From positions 1-21,049 of the forward strand of contig CALAZI010000202.1 of the NCBI GenBank assembly GCA_937895955.1: a stretch of 21,049 bases of DNA. The letters run 5' to 3'. Shown piece after piece: positions 6,466 through 14,359 of this stretch (its first letter is position 1; each line of letters begins with the position of its first letter). A program made the position numbers and the translations under genes. The notes below the pieces were generated by a model. That model was not told the origin of the DNA. It saw only the letters and a list, made by a program, of their open reading frames with translations, and searched no databases. The DNA comes from an uncultured Alphaproteobacteria bacterium. GTDB lineage: Bacteria > Pseudomonadota > Alphaproteobacteria > Caulobacterales > Parvularculaceae.

Positions 6466-9099
6466 ATGCAGGTCGTCATTGTCGAATCGCCGTCGAAAGC
6501 CAAAACCATCAATAAATATCTGGGGTCGGGGTTCAAGGTCCTGGCCTCATTCGGGCATATTCGCGATCTGCCGTCGAAAGACGGTTCGGTCGACCCGAAC
6601 GCCGATTTTTCAATGGTTTGGGAGCTCGATGCGGGTTCGAAAAAGCGCGTCGGCGAAATCGCTCAGGCGGTAAAGGAGGCGGACCGACTTATCCTCGCCA
6701 CCGACCCCGATCGCGAGGGCGAGGCGATTTCCTGGCACCTACTCGAGGTTCTGGCGCAGAAAAAGGCTCTGAAAAAAGGCCTCAAGATCGACCGGGTCGC
6801 GTTCAACGCGATTACGAAATCGGCGGTCGTGGAGGCGATGGCCCACCCTCGCGCCGTCGATCAGTCGCTTGTCGACGCCTATCTCGCCCGCCGCGCGCTC
6901 GATTATCTCGTCGGCTTCACGCTCTCGCCGGTGCTTTGGCGAAAACTGCCTGGCGCAAGGTCCGCCGGCCGCGTTCAGTCGGTCGCCCTGCGTCTCATCT
7001 GCGAGCGAGAACTCGAGATCGAGAAATTCGTCGCCGAGGAATACTGGACCGTCGCCGCGCAAGCGACGTCGGAAGGGTCGGCGCCGTTCGAGGCGCGACT
7101 GACGCTCCTTGACGGGGAAAAGCTCAAGAAATTCTCGCTGCCGAATGAAGCGGCGGCGAAGGCGGCGCAGCGCGCCGTTGAAAGCGCGCGTTTTTCTATC
7201 GACTCGATTGAAGCCAAACCAGCCAAGCGCAATCCGCCTGCGCCCTTCACGACCTCGACCTTGCAGCAGGAAGCATCGCGCAAGCTCGGCTTCAACGCCA
7301 AACGCACCATGCGCGTCGCGCAACAGCTTTATGAAGGCGTCGACATCGGCGGCGAAACGACCGGTCTCATAACCTATATGCGAACCGACGGCGTCGACAT
7401 GGCGGGCGAAGCGATCGCCGACGCCCGCGCGACGATCGAAAAGGAATTCGGCAAAGATTATCGCCCCGATGCGCCGCGCATCTACAAGACGAAAGCGAAA
7501 AACGCGCAGGAAGCGCATGAGTGCATTCGTCCGACGTCTTTCACCCGCTTGCCGGGCAAAATCCGCGGCCTCGATGCCGATCAGCATAAGCTCTACGAGC
7601 TCATCTGGAAGCGCGCCATGGCGAGCCAGATGCAATCGGCCGAGCTTGAGAACACGGCGATCGACCTTCTTTCTTCCGACCAGAAAACCGGCCTGCGCGC
7701 TACGGGCTCCGTCATTCTTTTCGACGGTTTTTTAAAGCTTTACGAAGAAGGGCGCGACGACCCCGATAATGAAGACGGTTCGGGAGTGCTGCCAAAAGTG
7801 AGACAAGGCGCCGGCGCTGCCGTCTCCGACGTCAAGGCGGACCAACACTTCACCCAGCCGCCGCCGCGTTTTTCCGAAGCATCGCTTGTCAAACGACTTG
7901 AAGAGCTTGGGATCGGCCGTCCCTCCACCTACGCTTCCATTCTCTCAACCCTGCGCGATCGCGGTTATGTGACGATGGACAAGAACCGGTTCATCCCGGA
8001 TTCAAAGGGCCGCGTCGTGACGGCGTTTCTGGAAAACTTCTTCAAACGCTATGTCGAATATGATTTCACGGCGGATCTTGAAGAAACGCTCGACGAAATC
8101 TCCAACGGCGATGTCGACTGGAGAGCGTTCCTGCGCGAATTCTGGCGCGACTTCTCGTTCAATGTCGAAAGCGTCGGCGAACTGAGGATCAGCGACGTTC
8201 TTGACGAACTGACCGATGCTCTGGCGCCGCATATTTTTCCAAAAAAGGAAGACGGTTCGGACCCGCGCGCCTGCCCCGCCTGCGCCGCCGGACGTCTTTC
8301 GCTGAAGACCGGCAAATTCGGCGCCTTTATCGGCTGCTCGAATTATCCTGACTGCAATTACACGCGCCAGCTTTCCGCAAGCGAAGGAGAAGCGGACGCA
8401 AGCGACAAGGTTCTCGGCATTGATCCTGCGTCAGAACTTGAAGTGTTCCTGCGCATCGGCCGCTTCGGCCCTTACATCCAGCTTGGCGAACAGGAAAAGG
8501 AATCGAATGAAAAGCCCAAGCGCGCCGGCATTCCCAAAACCTGGAAGGTCGAAGACGTGACGCTTGAAAAAGCGTTGCAGCTTTTATCGCTGCCGCGCGA
8601 GATCGGACCGCACCCGGAAGACGGCGAAAAGATCGAGGCCGGCCTCGGCCGCTTCGGGCCGTTCGTGAAACACGGCAAGACCTACGCTAACCTGCCCTCG
8701 ATCGAGGATGTTTTTGAGGTGGGCCTTAACCGCGCGGTGACGCTGATCGCTGAAAAGCGCGCCAATCTGCGCGCGGGCCGCGGCGCGGCGGCGAAGCCGC
8801 TGAAAGAACTCGGGTCCCATCCTGAAAGCGGCGATCCCGTCAATGTCATGGACGGCCGCTACGGGCCTTACGTCAAATGCGGCAAGACGAACGCCACCCT
8901 GCCCAAGGGGATGGACCCGCAATCGGTGACGCTGGAACGCGCTATCGAGCTGATCGCCGAGCGCGAAAAGAAGGCGCCGACGAAGAAGAAAGCGACCAAG
9001 AAAGCGGCGCCGAAAAAGAAGGCCGCCGCCGAACCAACCGCAAAACCGAAAGCGCCGGCGAAGAAAAAAGCCGCGGCGAAAAAGGTCAAATCGGCCTGA
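6466..9099 (+). CDS. topA: DNA topoisomerase I (type IA)
   Basis: TopA relaxes negative supercoils by cutting one strand through a tyrosine. It has 877 residues from the ATG at 6466, where the family N terminus MQVVIVESPSKAKTINKYLG begins; an upstream GTG at 6355 would add 37 unconserved residues. The TOPRIM domain carries ATDPDREGEA (about residues 78-87), and the active-site Tyr is residue 304 in GLITYMRTDG. A four-cysteine zinc finger (CPAC to CSNYPDC, about 603-633) is followed by three C-terminal repeats of the GRFGPY type, which bind single-stranded DNA. The last ~45 residues are a Lys/Ala/Pro-rich basic tail. Transcription probably starts in the AT-rich island, giving a leader of over 100 bases. 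Confidence 0.97.
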   Translation: MQVVIVESPSKAKTINKYLGSGFKVLASFGHIRDLPSKDGSVDPNADFSMVWELDAGSKKRVGEIAQAVKEADRLILATDPDREGEAISWHLLEVLAQKKALKKGLKIDRVAFNAITKSAVVEAMAHPRAVDQSLVDAYLARRALDYLVGFTLSPVLWRKLPGARSAGRVQSVALRLICERELEIEKFVAEEYWTVAAQATSEGSAPFEARLTLLDGEKLKKFSLPNEAAAKAAQRAVESARFSIDSIEAKPAKRNPPAPFTTSTLQQEASRKLGFNAKRTMRVAQQLYEGVDIGGETTGLITYMRTDGVDMAGEAIADARATIEKEFGKDYRPDAPRIYKTKAKNAQEAHECIRPTSFTRLPGKIRGLDADQHKLYELIWKRAMASQMQSAELENTAIDLLSSDQKTGLRATGSVILFDGFLKLYEEGRDDPDNEDGSGVLPKVRQGAGAAVSDVKADQHFTQPPPRFSEASLVKRLEELGIGRPSTYASILSTLRDRGYVTMDKNRFIPDSKGRVVTAFLENFFKRYVEYDFTADLEETLDEISNGDVDWRAFLREFWRDFSFNVESVGELRISDVLDELTDALAPHIFPKKEDGSDPRACPACAAGRLSLKTGKFGAFIGCSNYPDCNYTRQLSASEGEADASDKVLGIDPASELEVFLRIGRFGPYIQLGEQEKESNEKPKRAGIPKTWKVEDVTLEKALQLLSLPREIGPHPEDGEKIEAGLGRFGPFVKHGKTYANLPSIEDVFEVGLNRAVTLIAEKRANLRAGRGAAAKPLKELGSHPESGDPVNVMDGRYGPYVKCGKTNATLPKGMDPQSVTLERAIELIAEREKKAPTKKKATKKAAPKKKAAAEPTAKPKAPAKKKAAAKKVKSA

Positions 9100-9138
9100 C
9101 GCGCATATTTAGCGCCGGATTTAACTTTCTGCGAATGA

Positions 9139-9164
9139 CCTCGCGGCTAATAATCGTCGCGAGG
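9139..9164 (+). promoter_or_regulatory. hairpin enclosing the ribosome-binding site of the M23 gene
   Basis: CCTCGCG (9139-9145) and CGCGAGG (9158-9164) form a perfect 7-bp stem, extendable by a G-T pair, with a loop of about ten bases. The 3' arm contains GAGG, which with the next A is the only Shine-Dalgarno candidate for the ATG at 9172, six bases downstream. The stem would hide this site. No T-run follows, so termination is less likely. Confidence 0.45.
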
Positions 9165-9171
9165 ATTTGTG

Positions 9172-9765
9172 ATGGTTTGTTCTCGTATCGCGTTCAAAGT
9201 CGCGGCAACGCTGCTGATGACAGCGCTCGCCGCATGCGCCACGGCGCCTTCGCCTGGCGGCGGGACGCCCTATTCCAAACCGGCGCTTGAACTTTGCCCC
9301 GGCGTCATCATCGCCAATGCGCCGGCCGCTACATCGACACGGCGGATCATCGGCTATCAGCCCTTTACGGAACTGCGCGGCGTCATGCTGGCGCGCGCGC
9401 CGGCCGACGCCTGCGTTTCATCCGCCTACGGCCCGCGCAATGGCGGCGCCGGCTCTTTCCACGAAGGCGTTGATCTATACACAGGGACGCACTCAACCGT
9501 TTACGCCGGCGGCGCCGGGCGCATCCGATATGTCGGCGATCAGCGCGGCTACGGCCTGACGATCGAGATTGCGCACCGAAACGGCGTCGTTACCCGCTAT
9601 GCGCATCTGTCCGACGTTTCACCGGGCATGCGCGCGGGCGCAACAGTTGAGGCGGGCCATCCGATCGCCAGAACCGGACGCAGCGGCAACGCCACCGCCG
9701 TTCATCTTCATTATGAGATATTGACTGACGAAAGGCCGAACGATCCGTTGCGGCTCGGCGATTAG
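9172..9765 (+). CDS. M23-family metallopeptidase lipoprotein
   Basis: This 197-residue exported zinc peptidase of the LytM/M23 type would cut peptide cross-links in peptidoglycan or act as an amidase activator. A lipoprotein signal peptide ends in LAAC with Cys22 as the lipidated residue. The M23 domain spans about residues 78-190: FHEGVD supplies zinc ligands His97 and Asp101, RYAHLS the catalytic His145, and VHLHYE the pair His178 and His180. All five residues of an active LytM-type centre are present, so it is predicted active rather than a degenerate EnvC or NlpD homologue. No LysM domain is seen. A GTG directly before the ATG would add one residue. It lies 72 bases after topA and 44 before rnr. 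Confidence 0.9.
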   Translation: MVCSRIAFKVAATLLMTALAACATAPSPGGGTPYSKPALELCPGVIIANAPAATSTRRIIGYQPFTELRGVMLARAPADACVSSAYGPRNGGAGSFHEGVDLYTGTHSTVYAGGAGRIRYVGDQRGYGLTIEIAHRNGVVTRYAHLSDVSPGMRAGATVEAGHPIARTGRSGNATAVHLHYEILTDERPNDPLRLGD

Positions 9766-9809
9766 GCTTTGCGGCCAAACGTGCTAAAGCGAGCTCGTCA
9801 TAATCGAGA

Positions 9810-12089
9810 ATGCTCCCCTTGGCTTCAAAAAAGCGTCAGCCCGGTCTGCCCACAAAAAAGGAAATCGCCGAATTTCTCAGCGCGACGCCTGGCGAGGTGT
9901 CACGCCGCGAGATCGCGCGCGCCTTCAATGTGCGCGGCGAGGATCGCGCAACGCTGCGCACGCTTCTGAAGGAAATGGAGGCGGAAGGCGGGCTTTCTCG
10001 ACGCGGCGCGAAGAAATTTCACAATGCCGGCGCGCTTCCGGAAGTTCTGCCGATTGACGTCATGTCGGTTGATGATGACGGCGATCTTTCATGCCTGCCC
10101 GCTTCGTGGGAGGGCGAAACCGAGCCGCCGATCATCAAGATAGCGCATAAGGAAGCGGCGCGCCAAAAGCCGCCGACCGGCGTCGGCGATCGGCTTCTCG
10201 CCCGCCTCAAGCCCGCCGGCGACGACGGCTATGACGCAAAAATCATCAAACCGATCGGCCGCGGCGCGCATCGCTTTCTCGCCGTGTTTCGCAAGACAAA
10301 ATTCGGCGGAATCGCCGATCCGGTCGAGCGGCGCGCCAAGAACAGTTTTTCAATTGATCGCTCGGAAACGAAAGACGCGCAGGACGGAGATCTCGTCTGG
10401 GTTGAAGCCTCGCCCCGACGCGGGGGCGGTTTCGGCCGTGCGCGCATTCGAGAGATCGCAGGTCACGTCGACGACGCGCACGCCTTCACCTTGATCGCGC
10501 TTGCTGCGCACGGCGTGCCGGTCGAACTTCCGGCGGATGTCGTCGCCGAAGCCGAACGCGCGGCGGCGCCGGATATGCAGAACCGGACGGATCTTCGCGA
10601 CACGCCGCTTCTGACGATCGATCCGGAAGACGCCAAAGATCACGACGACGCCGTTTTCGCGGCGCCGGACGACAATTCGAAAAATCCGGGCGGCTGGCGC
10701 ATCATCGTCGCCATTGCCGATGTCAGCTGGTTCGTGCGCGCCGGCTCGCGCCTCGACGCCGAAGCGCAAAATCGCGGCAATTCCGTCTATCTTCCCGATC
10801 GCGTCGTGCCGATGCTTCCGGAAAGGTTATCGAATGATCTTTGCTCCCTTCGCGAAAATGTTGACCGCCCCTGCCTTGCGGTTGAGATGATCATCGACGC
10901 CGAGGGACGAAAGAAAAGCCATCGCTTCATGCGCGCGATGATGCGGTCGGCAGCAAAGCTCTCCTACGCTGACGCGCAAAAAATCATTGGCGATAAAGAC
11001 GCTCATGGCGTCGTCGCCTCTTGCGTGCGCAATCTTCATGCGGCCTTTGAGGCGCGATGGAAAGAGCGTGCGAAACGCGCGCCGCTTGATCTCGATCTTC
11101 CGGAACGCAAGGTCATCCTCAAACCGGACGGAACGGTCGACAAGATCATCAAGCGGGAACGGTACGACGCCCATCGCGTCATCGAGGAATTCATGATCCT
11201 CGCCAACGTCGCCGCCGCCGAAACGCTCGAACAAACGCGCACGCAGCAAATCTATCGCGTGCATGACACCCCGGACCCGGAAAAGCTGAATTCCGTCCGC
11301 GACTATCTCGATGATCTGGATTACAGCCTTGCGAAGGGTTCCGTCCGCCCGTCGCAATTCAACCAAATTCTCAAAATCGCCGAAACCCGCGGCCAGCAGG
11401 AAATGATTTCCGACGTTGTCTTGCGGTCGCAGCGTCAGGCTGCGTATTCGACCGAAAATGTCGGCCATTTCGGCCTCAACCTACCGCGCTACTCGCATTT
11501 CACATCGCCGATCCGCCGCTATGCCGATTTGACTATACACCGCGCGCTCGTTGCGGCGTGCAAACTCGGCGAAGGAGCGCAAACGGAAAAGGAAGCCGCA
11601 GGTCTTCAGAAAATCGCAGAGTCTATTTCCGATCTTGAAAGGCGCGCGATCGCGGTCGAACGCGAAGCGACGGATCGTTATCTCGCCGGCTATATGGAAA
11701 AGCATATCGGCGAAGAATTCGCTGGCCGCATTCGCGGCGTGACGCGCTTCGGGCTTTTCGTCATGCTGGATGAGACAGGCGCCGACGGCTTTGTTCCGGT
11801 GCGCACACTCGGCGATGAGCGGTTCGAATTCTATGAAGAGAGGCACGCGCTCATCGGCGCAAGCACCGGCGGGGCTTATCGATTGGGTCAGGCCGTCCGC
11901 GTCAGCGTTGTCGAGGCGGCTCCCCTCCGGGGCGGCCTGATTTTCGATATGATAACCGATCCGATCGAGGACCCCGATTTCAAACCGTCGCCGCGACGCA
12001 AAGATTTCCGCGGCGCGCGTTCGGGGCGCAAGAAACGCGGCGGAAACACAGCCGGCAAGGCGCGCAAGGGCAAGAAAAAACGCCGATGA
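9810..12089 (+). CDS. rnr: ribonuclease R
   Basis: RNase R is a processive 3'-5' exoribonuclease able to digest structured RNA, acting in rRNA quality control, mRNA decay and trans-translation. The 759 residues show an N-terminal winged-helix region (EIAEFLSATPGEVSRREIAR), cold-shock-like domains, and the RNB catalytic domain. LTIDPEDAKDHDDAVF supplies Asp271, Asp277, Asp279 and Asp280, and SVYLPDRVVPMLPERLSND follows. An S1 domain starts near residue 633 (FAGRIRGVTRFGLFVML). The final ~35 residues are strongly Lys/Arg-rich, as in other RNase R proteins. The stop overlaps the prmB start as ATGA, indicating coupled translation. Confidence 0.96.
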   Translation: MLPLASKKRQPGLPTKKEIAEFLSATPGEVSRREIARAFNVRGEDRATLRTLLKEMEAEGGLSRRGAKKFHNAGALPEVLPIDVMSVDDDGDLSCLPASWEGETEPPIIKIAHKEAARQKPPTGVGDRLLARLKPAGDDGYDAKIIKPIGRGAHRFLAVFRKTKFGGIADPVERRAKNSFSIDRSETKDAQDGDLVWVEASPRRGGGFGRARIREIAGHVDDAHAFTLIALAAHGVPVELPADVVAEAERAAAPDMQNRTDLRDTPLLTIDPEDAKDHDDAVFAAPDDNSKNPGGWRIIVAIADVSWFVRAGSRLDAEAQNRGNSVYLPDRVVPMLPERLSNDLCSLRENVDRPCLAVEMIIDAEGRKKSHRFMRAMMRSAAKLSYADAQKIIGDKDAHGVVASCVRNLHAAFEARWKERAKRAPLDLDLPERKVILKPDGTVDKIIKRERYDAHRVIEEFMILANVAAAETLEQTRTQQIYRVHDTPDPEKLNSVRDYLDDLDYSLAKGSVRPSQFNQILKIAETRGQQEMISDVVLRSQRQAAYSTENVGHFGLNLPRYSHFTSPIRRYADLTIHRALVAACKLGEGAQTEKEAAGLQKIAESISDLERRAIAVEREATDRYLAGYMEKHIGEEFAGRIRGVTRFGLFVMLDETGADGFVPVRTLGDERFEFYEERHALIGASTGGAYRLGQAVRVSVVEAAPLRGGLIFDMITDPIEDPDFKPSPRRKDFRGARSGRKKRGGNTAGKARKGKKKRR

Positions 12090-12964
12090 CCGACAGGCTG
12101 ATCACTATTCGCGATTTCTTCCGCTACGCCGTGAGCGAGTTCACGCGCGCGAAGCTTTGTTTCGGACACGGCGCTGCAAACGCCGTTGATGAAGCCGCGT
12201 TCATCGTGCTGGAATCGCTAAGCTTGCCTATCGACGACATCAATCCGTGGCTCGAAGCAAGGCTGACGGAAAGTGAAGGCGCGCGCCTTCGGCGAATCAT
12301 CAAGGAGCGCGTCGAAACGCGAAAACCCGCCGCCTATCTTCTCAACAAGGCCTATATTCAGGGCGTTCCATTTTATGTCGATGAGCGCGTCATCGTGCCC
12401 CGCTCGTTCATCGGCGAAATTCTCGCGAATGATGCGTCAATCCTGCCGGCGACGGAAAATGTCCACGCCGTTCTCGACCTCTGCACCGGATCGGCGTGTC
12501 TCGCCATTCTCGCAGCATTGGCATTTCCGGACGCTTCGGTTGACGCGGTCGATATTTCAGCGGAAGCTTTGCAAGTCGCATCGCGCAATGCCGCCGATCA
12601 CCAGCTTCAGGATCGCCTGTCGCTTCACGCCGGCGACCTTTTCGCGCCGCTTGGCGGGCGCAAATACGATCTCATTCTTTCCAATCCGCCCTATGTCGAT
12701 GCTGACGCCGTCGCCGCCTTCCCGCAGGAGCATCGGGCGGAACCGCTGATCGCCCATGCCGGCGGCGAAGACGGTCTCGATATCGTTCGCCGCATCCTCG
12801 CGCAGGCGCCGGATTTTCTTAATGCAGGCGGCGGTTTGTTATGCGAAATCGGGCGCGGACGCGAAAAACTGGAAGCGGAATTTCCCGCCCTGCCCTTCAT
12901 CTGGATCGACACGCAGGAAAGCGAAGGCGAAGTGTTCTGGCTCTCTCGTGATGATTTCGCTTGA
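12086..12964 (+). CDS. prmB: ribosomal protein L3 N5-glutamine methyltransferase
   Basis: PrmB methylates a glutamine of ribosomal protein L3 using S-adenosylmethionine, aiding 50S assembly. The 292 residues match the family: ERVETRKPAAYLLNKAY and VPFYVDERVIVPRS are the substrate-side motifs that distinguish PrmB and PrmC from other methyltransferases. DLCTGSACLAI (from about residue 131) is the SAM-binding loop, and NPPY at 200-203 is the glutamine-methylating catalytic motif. FYVDERVIVPRS favours PrmB over the release-factor enzyme PrmC. It overlaps rnr by four bases and ends nine bases before the convergent PAS gene. Pairing with rnr puts ribosome assembly and RNA turnover on one transcript. 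Confidence 0.92.
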   Translation: MTDRLITIRDFFRYAVSEFTRAKLCFGHGAANAVDEAAFIVLESLSLPIDDINPWLEARLTESEGARLRRIIKERVETRKPAAYLLNKAYIQGVPFYVDERVIVPRSFIGEILANDASILPATENVHAVLDLCTGSACLAILAALAFPDASVDAVDISAEALQVASRNAADHQLQDRLSLHAGDLFAPLGGRKYDLILSNPPYVDADAVAAFPQEHRAEPLIAHAGGEDGLDIVRRILAQAPDFLNAGGGLLCEIGRGREKLEAEFPALPFIWIDTQESEGEVFWLSRDDFA

Positions 12965-12973
12965 CGATTCGTG

Positions 12974-14053
12974 TTATTCCGCGGCCGGAAGATGCCGACA
13001 GGTTTCGTCGTCGACTTTTGCGCCGCTGAAGACAAAACCCTCGACCCCGGGCACATAGAGCATGTTCGTCAGACGGCCGGTTAGGTTGACATAGTCGCCG
13101 CCGGGCGCGCGCATGCACACATGGCGCAAAGGAATGACCTCGCCGATCTTCGACAGGGTTTTGCCGCCGACGGCGCGGAACTGTTCAAAATCGTCAGGAT
13201 GCACCATCGCCTGCGTCGATACGCCGATAATGTTCTGCGGCGGCGCGCAGAACGCGGCTTCCGCCGCCGGGCTGGCGTAAGTGACTTCGCCTTCCGGCGA
13301 AAAGATAAGCGTTACCTCGGATGACGATTCGACAAGCGCTCGGAACCGTTGCTCGGCTTCATGCGCGGCGTCGACCTGTTTCGTCAGCGCCGTCAGCAAA
13401 TGATCGTTGCGCGAGCGCAGCCTGATCGACCGCACGATCATGTGTTGCGTCGTGTAGGCGAGATACGCCGTCGCGATTCCGTAAAGAACGATAACGGCGG
13501 CGATGAGAAGACCGTCATGTTCAGCAAATATTCCATACGACACCGCCGCCGCGCCAAGCGCCGGCACGTTGAAAGCGAGAACAGATCGCCACGACGCCGC
13601 AGCTGAGGCGAGCGCCGCCGCCGTCATGCCGGCGATGATGAAGGGCAGGAACGCATTCGACATCATGCCGCTGACGGCGAAAATAGGCGCGATAGATCCC
13701 CACAGAACGCCGTTGAGCGCCATCGCGGCGACATGAATTTTCGTGAACAGCAACAGGCCGCGCCCCGCCGCCTGCGTTCGCGAAAATCGCCGCCACAGCA
13801 TAAGGCGAAAGAGCGACAGGAGGATTACGGCGAAGGCCCAGACGCCTATCGCCAGAGGATCGATCCGACCCCAGGCGACGCCGAGCGTGATCAGGGCGTT
13901 GCACAGACTTACGACCGCCGCGATCGGCGCGCCGCGCAGCAACAAGGCATACCGCTCGATCTTGACGTTGATCCGGTCCGCGGTCGTCAGATTGTCGTCG
14001 ACCAACCGCCTCTCCGGCCTGTTCGCCAGCGCCGATTTCAGGCCCGCAACCAT
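12974..14053 (-). CDS. multi-spanning membrane protein with a C-terminal PAS domain
   Basis: This 359-residue likely sensor has about six or seven membrane-spanning segments in the first ~200 residues and a short basic linker (MIVRSIRLRSRNDH). A single PAS domain follows (FRALVESSSEVTLIFSPEGE, YASPAAEAAF, MVHPDDFEQF, FVFSGAKVDDE). The architecture resembles the input half of a GGDEF, EAL or histidine-kinase protein, but the chain stops right after the PAS domain and no output domain follows. The ATG at 14053 is preferred because GGGAG lies five bases upstream; a GTG at 14074 would add seven residues. It is convergent with prmB and divergent from the aminotransferase. Ligand and partner are unknown. 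Confidence 0.8.
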   Translation of the reverse strand: MVAGLKSALANRPERRLVDDNLTTADRINVKIERYALLLRGAPIAAVVSLCNALITLGVAWGRIDPLAIGVWAFAVILLSLFRLMLWRRFSRTQAAGRGLLLFTKIHVAAMALNGVLWGSIAPIFAVSGMMSNAFLPFIIAGMTAAALASAAASWRSVLAFNVPALGAAAVSYGIFAEHDGLLIAAVIVLYGIATAYLAYTTQHMIVRSIRLRSRNDHLLTALTKQVDAAHEAEQRFRALVESSSEVTLIFSPEGEVTYASPAAEAAFCAPPQNIIGVSTQAMVHPDDFEQFRAVGGKTLSKIGEVIPLRHVCMRAPGGDYVNLTGRLTNMLYVPGVEGFVFSGAKVDDETCRHLPAAE

Positions 14054-14123
14054 TCGCTCTCCCTGACTGCTCACGGGGCGGCCAATGAAACCACACTAAA
14101 GACGCATGACAAAGCGCCACTGT

Positions 14124-14165
14124 CGGTTGAGCCGGCGCCGGCACGCCGCAGAAACGGCTCAGCCG
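14124..14165. repeat. 11-bp inverted repeat in the divergent PAS/aminotransferase region
   Basis: CGGTTGAGCCG (14124-14134) and CGGCTCAGCCG (14155-14165) pair over all 11 positions with one G-T pair, around a 20-base GC-rich loop. TTTTT at 14173-14177 follows eight bases later, which resembles a terminator, but no plus-strand gene lies directly upstream to be terminated. An operator or leader element is the alternative. Confidence 0.4.
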
Positions 14166-14296
14166 AACAGTATTTTTATGTTTGTTTCCAATGTGTTGCG
14201 TCAGGAAATGCCGCACACGCAACTGGAGCGGACCAGATCGCCGGGGTTCTGGTTTTCCCCGAATTCGTGGGTCTTTCGTGTTCCCCAGAGCCGCGC

Positions 14297-14324
14297 TTTC
14301 CATGTTGCACCGCATCATTATAAG
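14297..14324 (+). promoter_or_regulatory. candidate sigma-70 promoter for the aminotransferase
   Basis: TTTCCA (14297-14302) and TATAAG (14319-14324) are separated by 16 bases and lie 35 bases before the ATG at 14360, with AGGTG at 14346-14350 as ribosome-binding site. The -10 is good and the -35 only moderate. Confidence 0.3.
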
Positions 14325-14359
14325 AATCAGGGGCCGCCAGCGAACAGGTGCGTCATCGC

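Larger units (their letters stand above)
14054..14359. promoter_or_regulatory. 306-bp divergent non-coding region
   Basis: This region separates the minus-strand PAS gene from the plus-strand aminotransferase. It holds an imperfect inverted repeat at 14124-14165 followed by an AT-rich patch (14166-14190), and a candidate promoter just before the aminotransferase. Open frames through it are antisense or low-quality extensions with no recognisable protein, so I treat it as non-coding. Confidence 0.5.

Noticed and set aside
13521..14323. Overlapping frames on both strands across the PAS gene 5' end and its upstream region
   Set aside because: The PAS/membrane frame explains the coding signal. 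The others are Arg/Pro/Gln-rich shadows without conserved motifs or convincing start sites.
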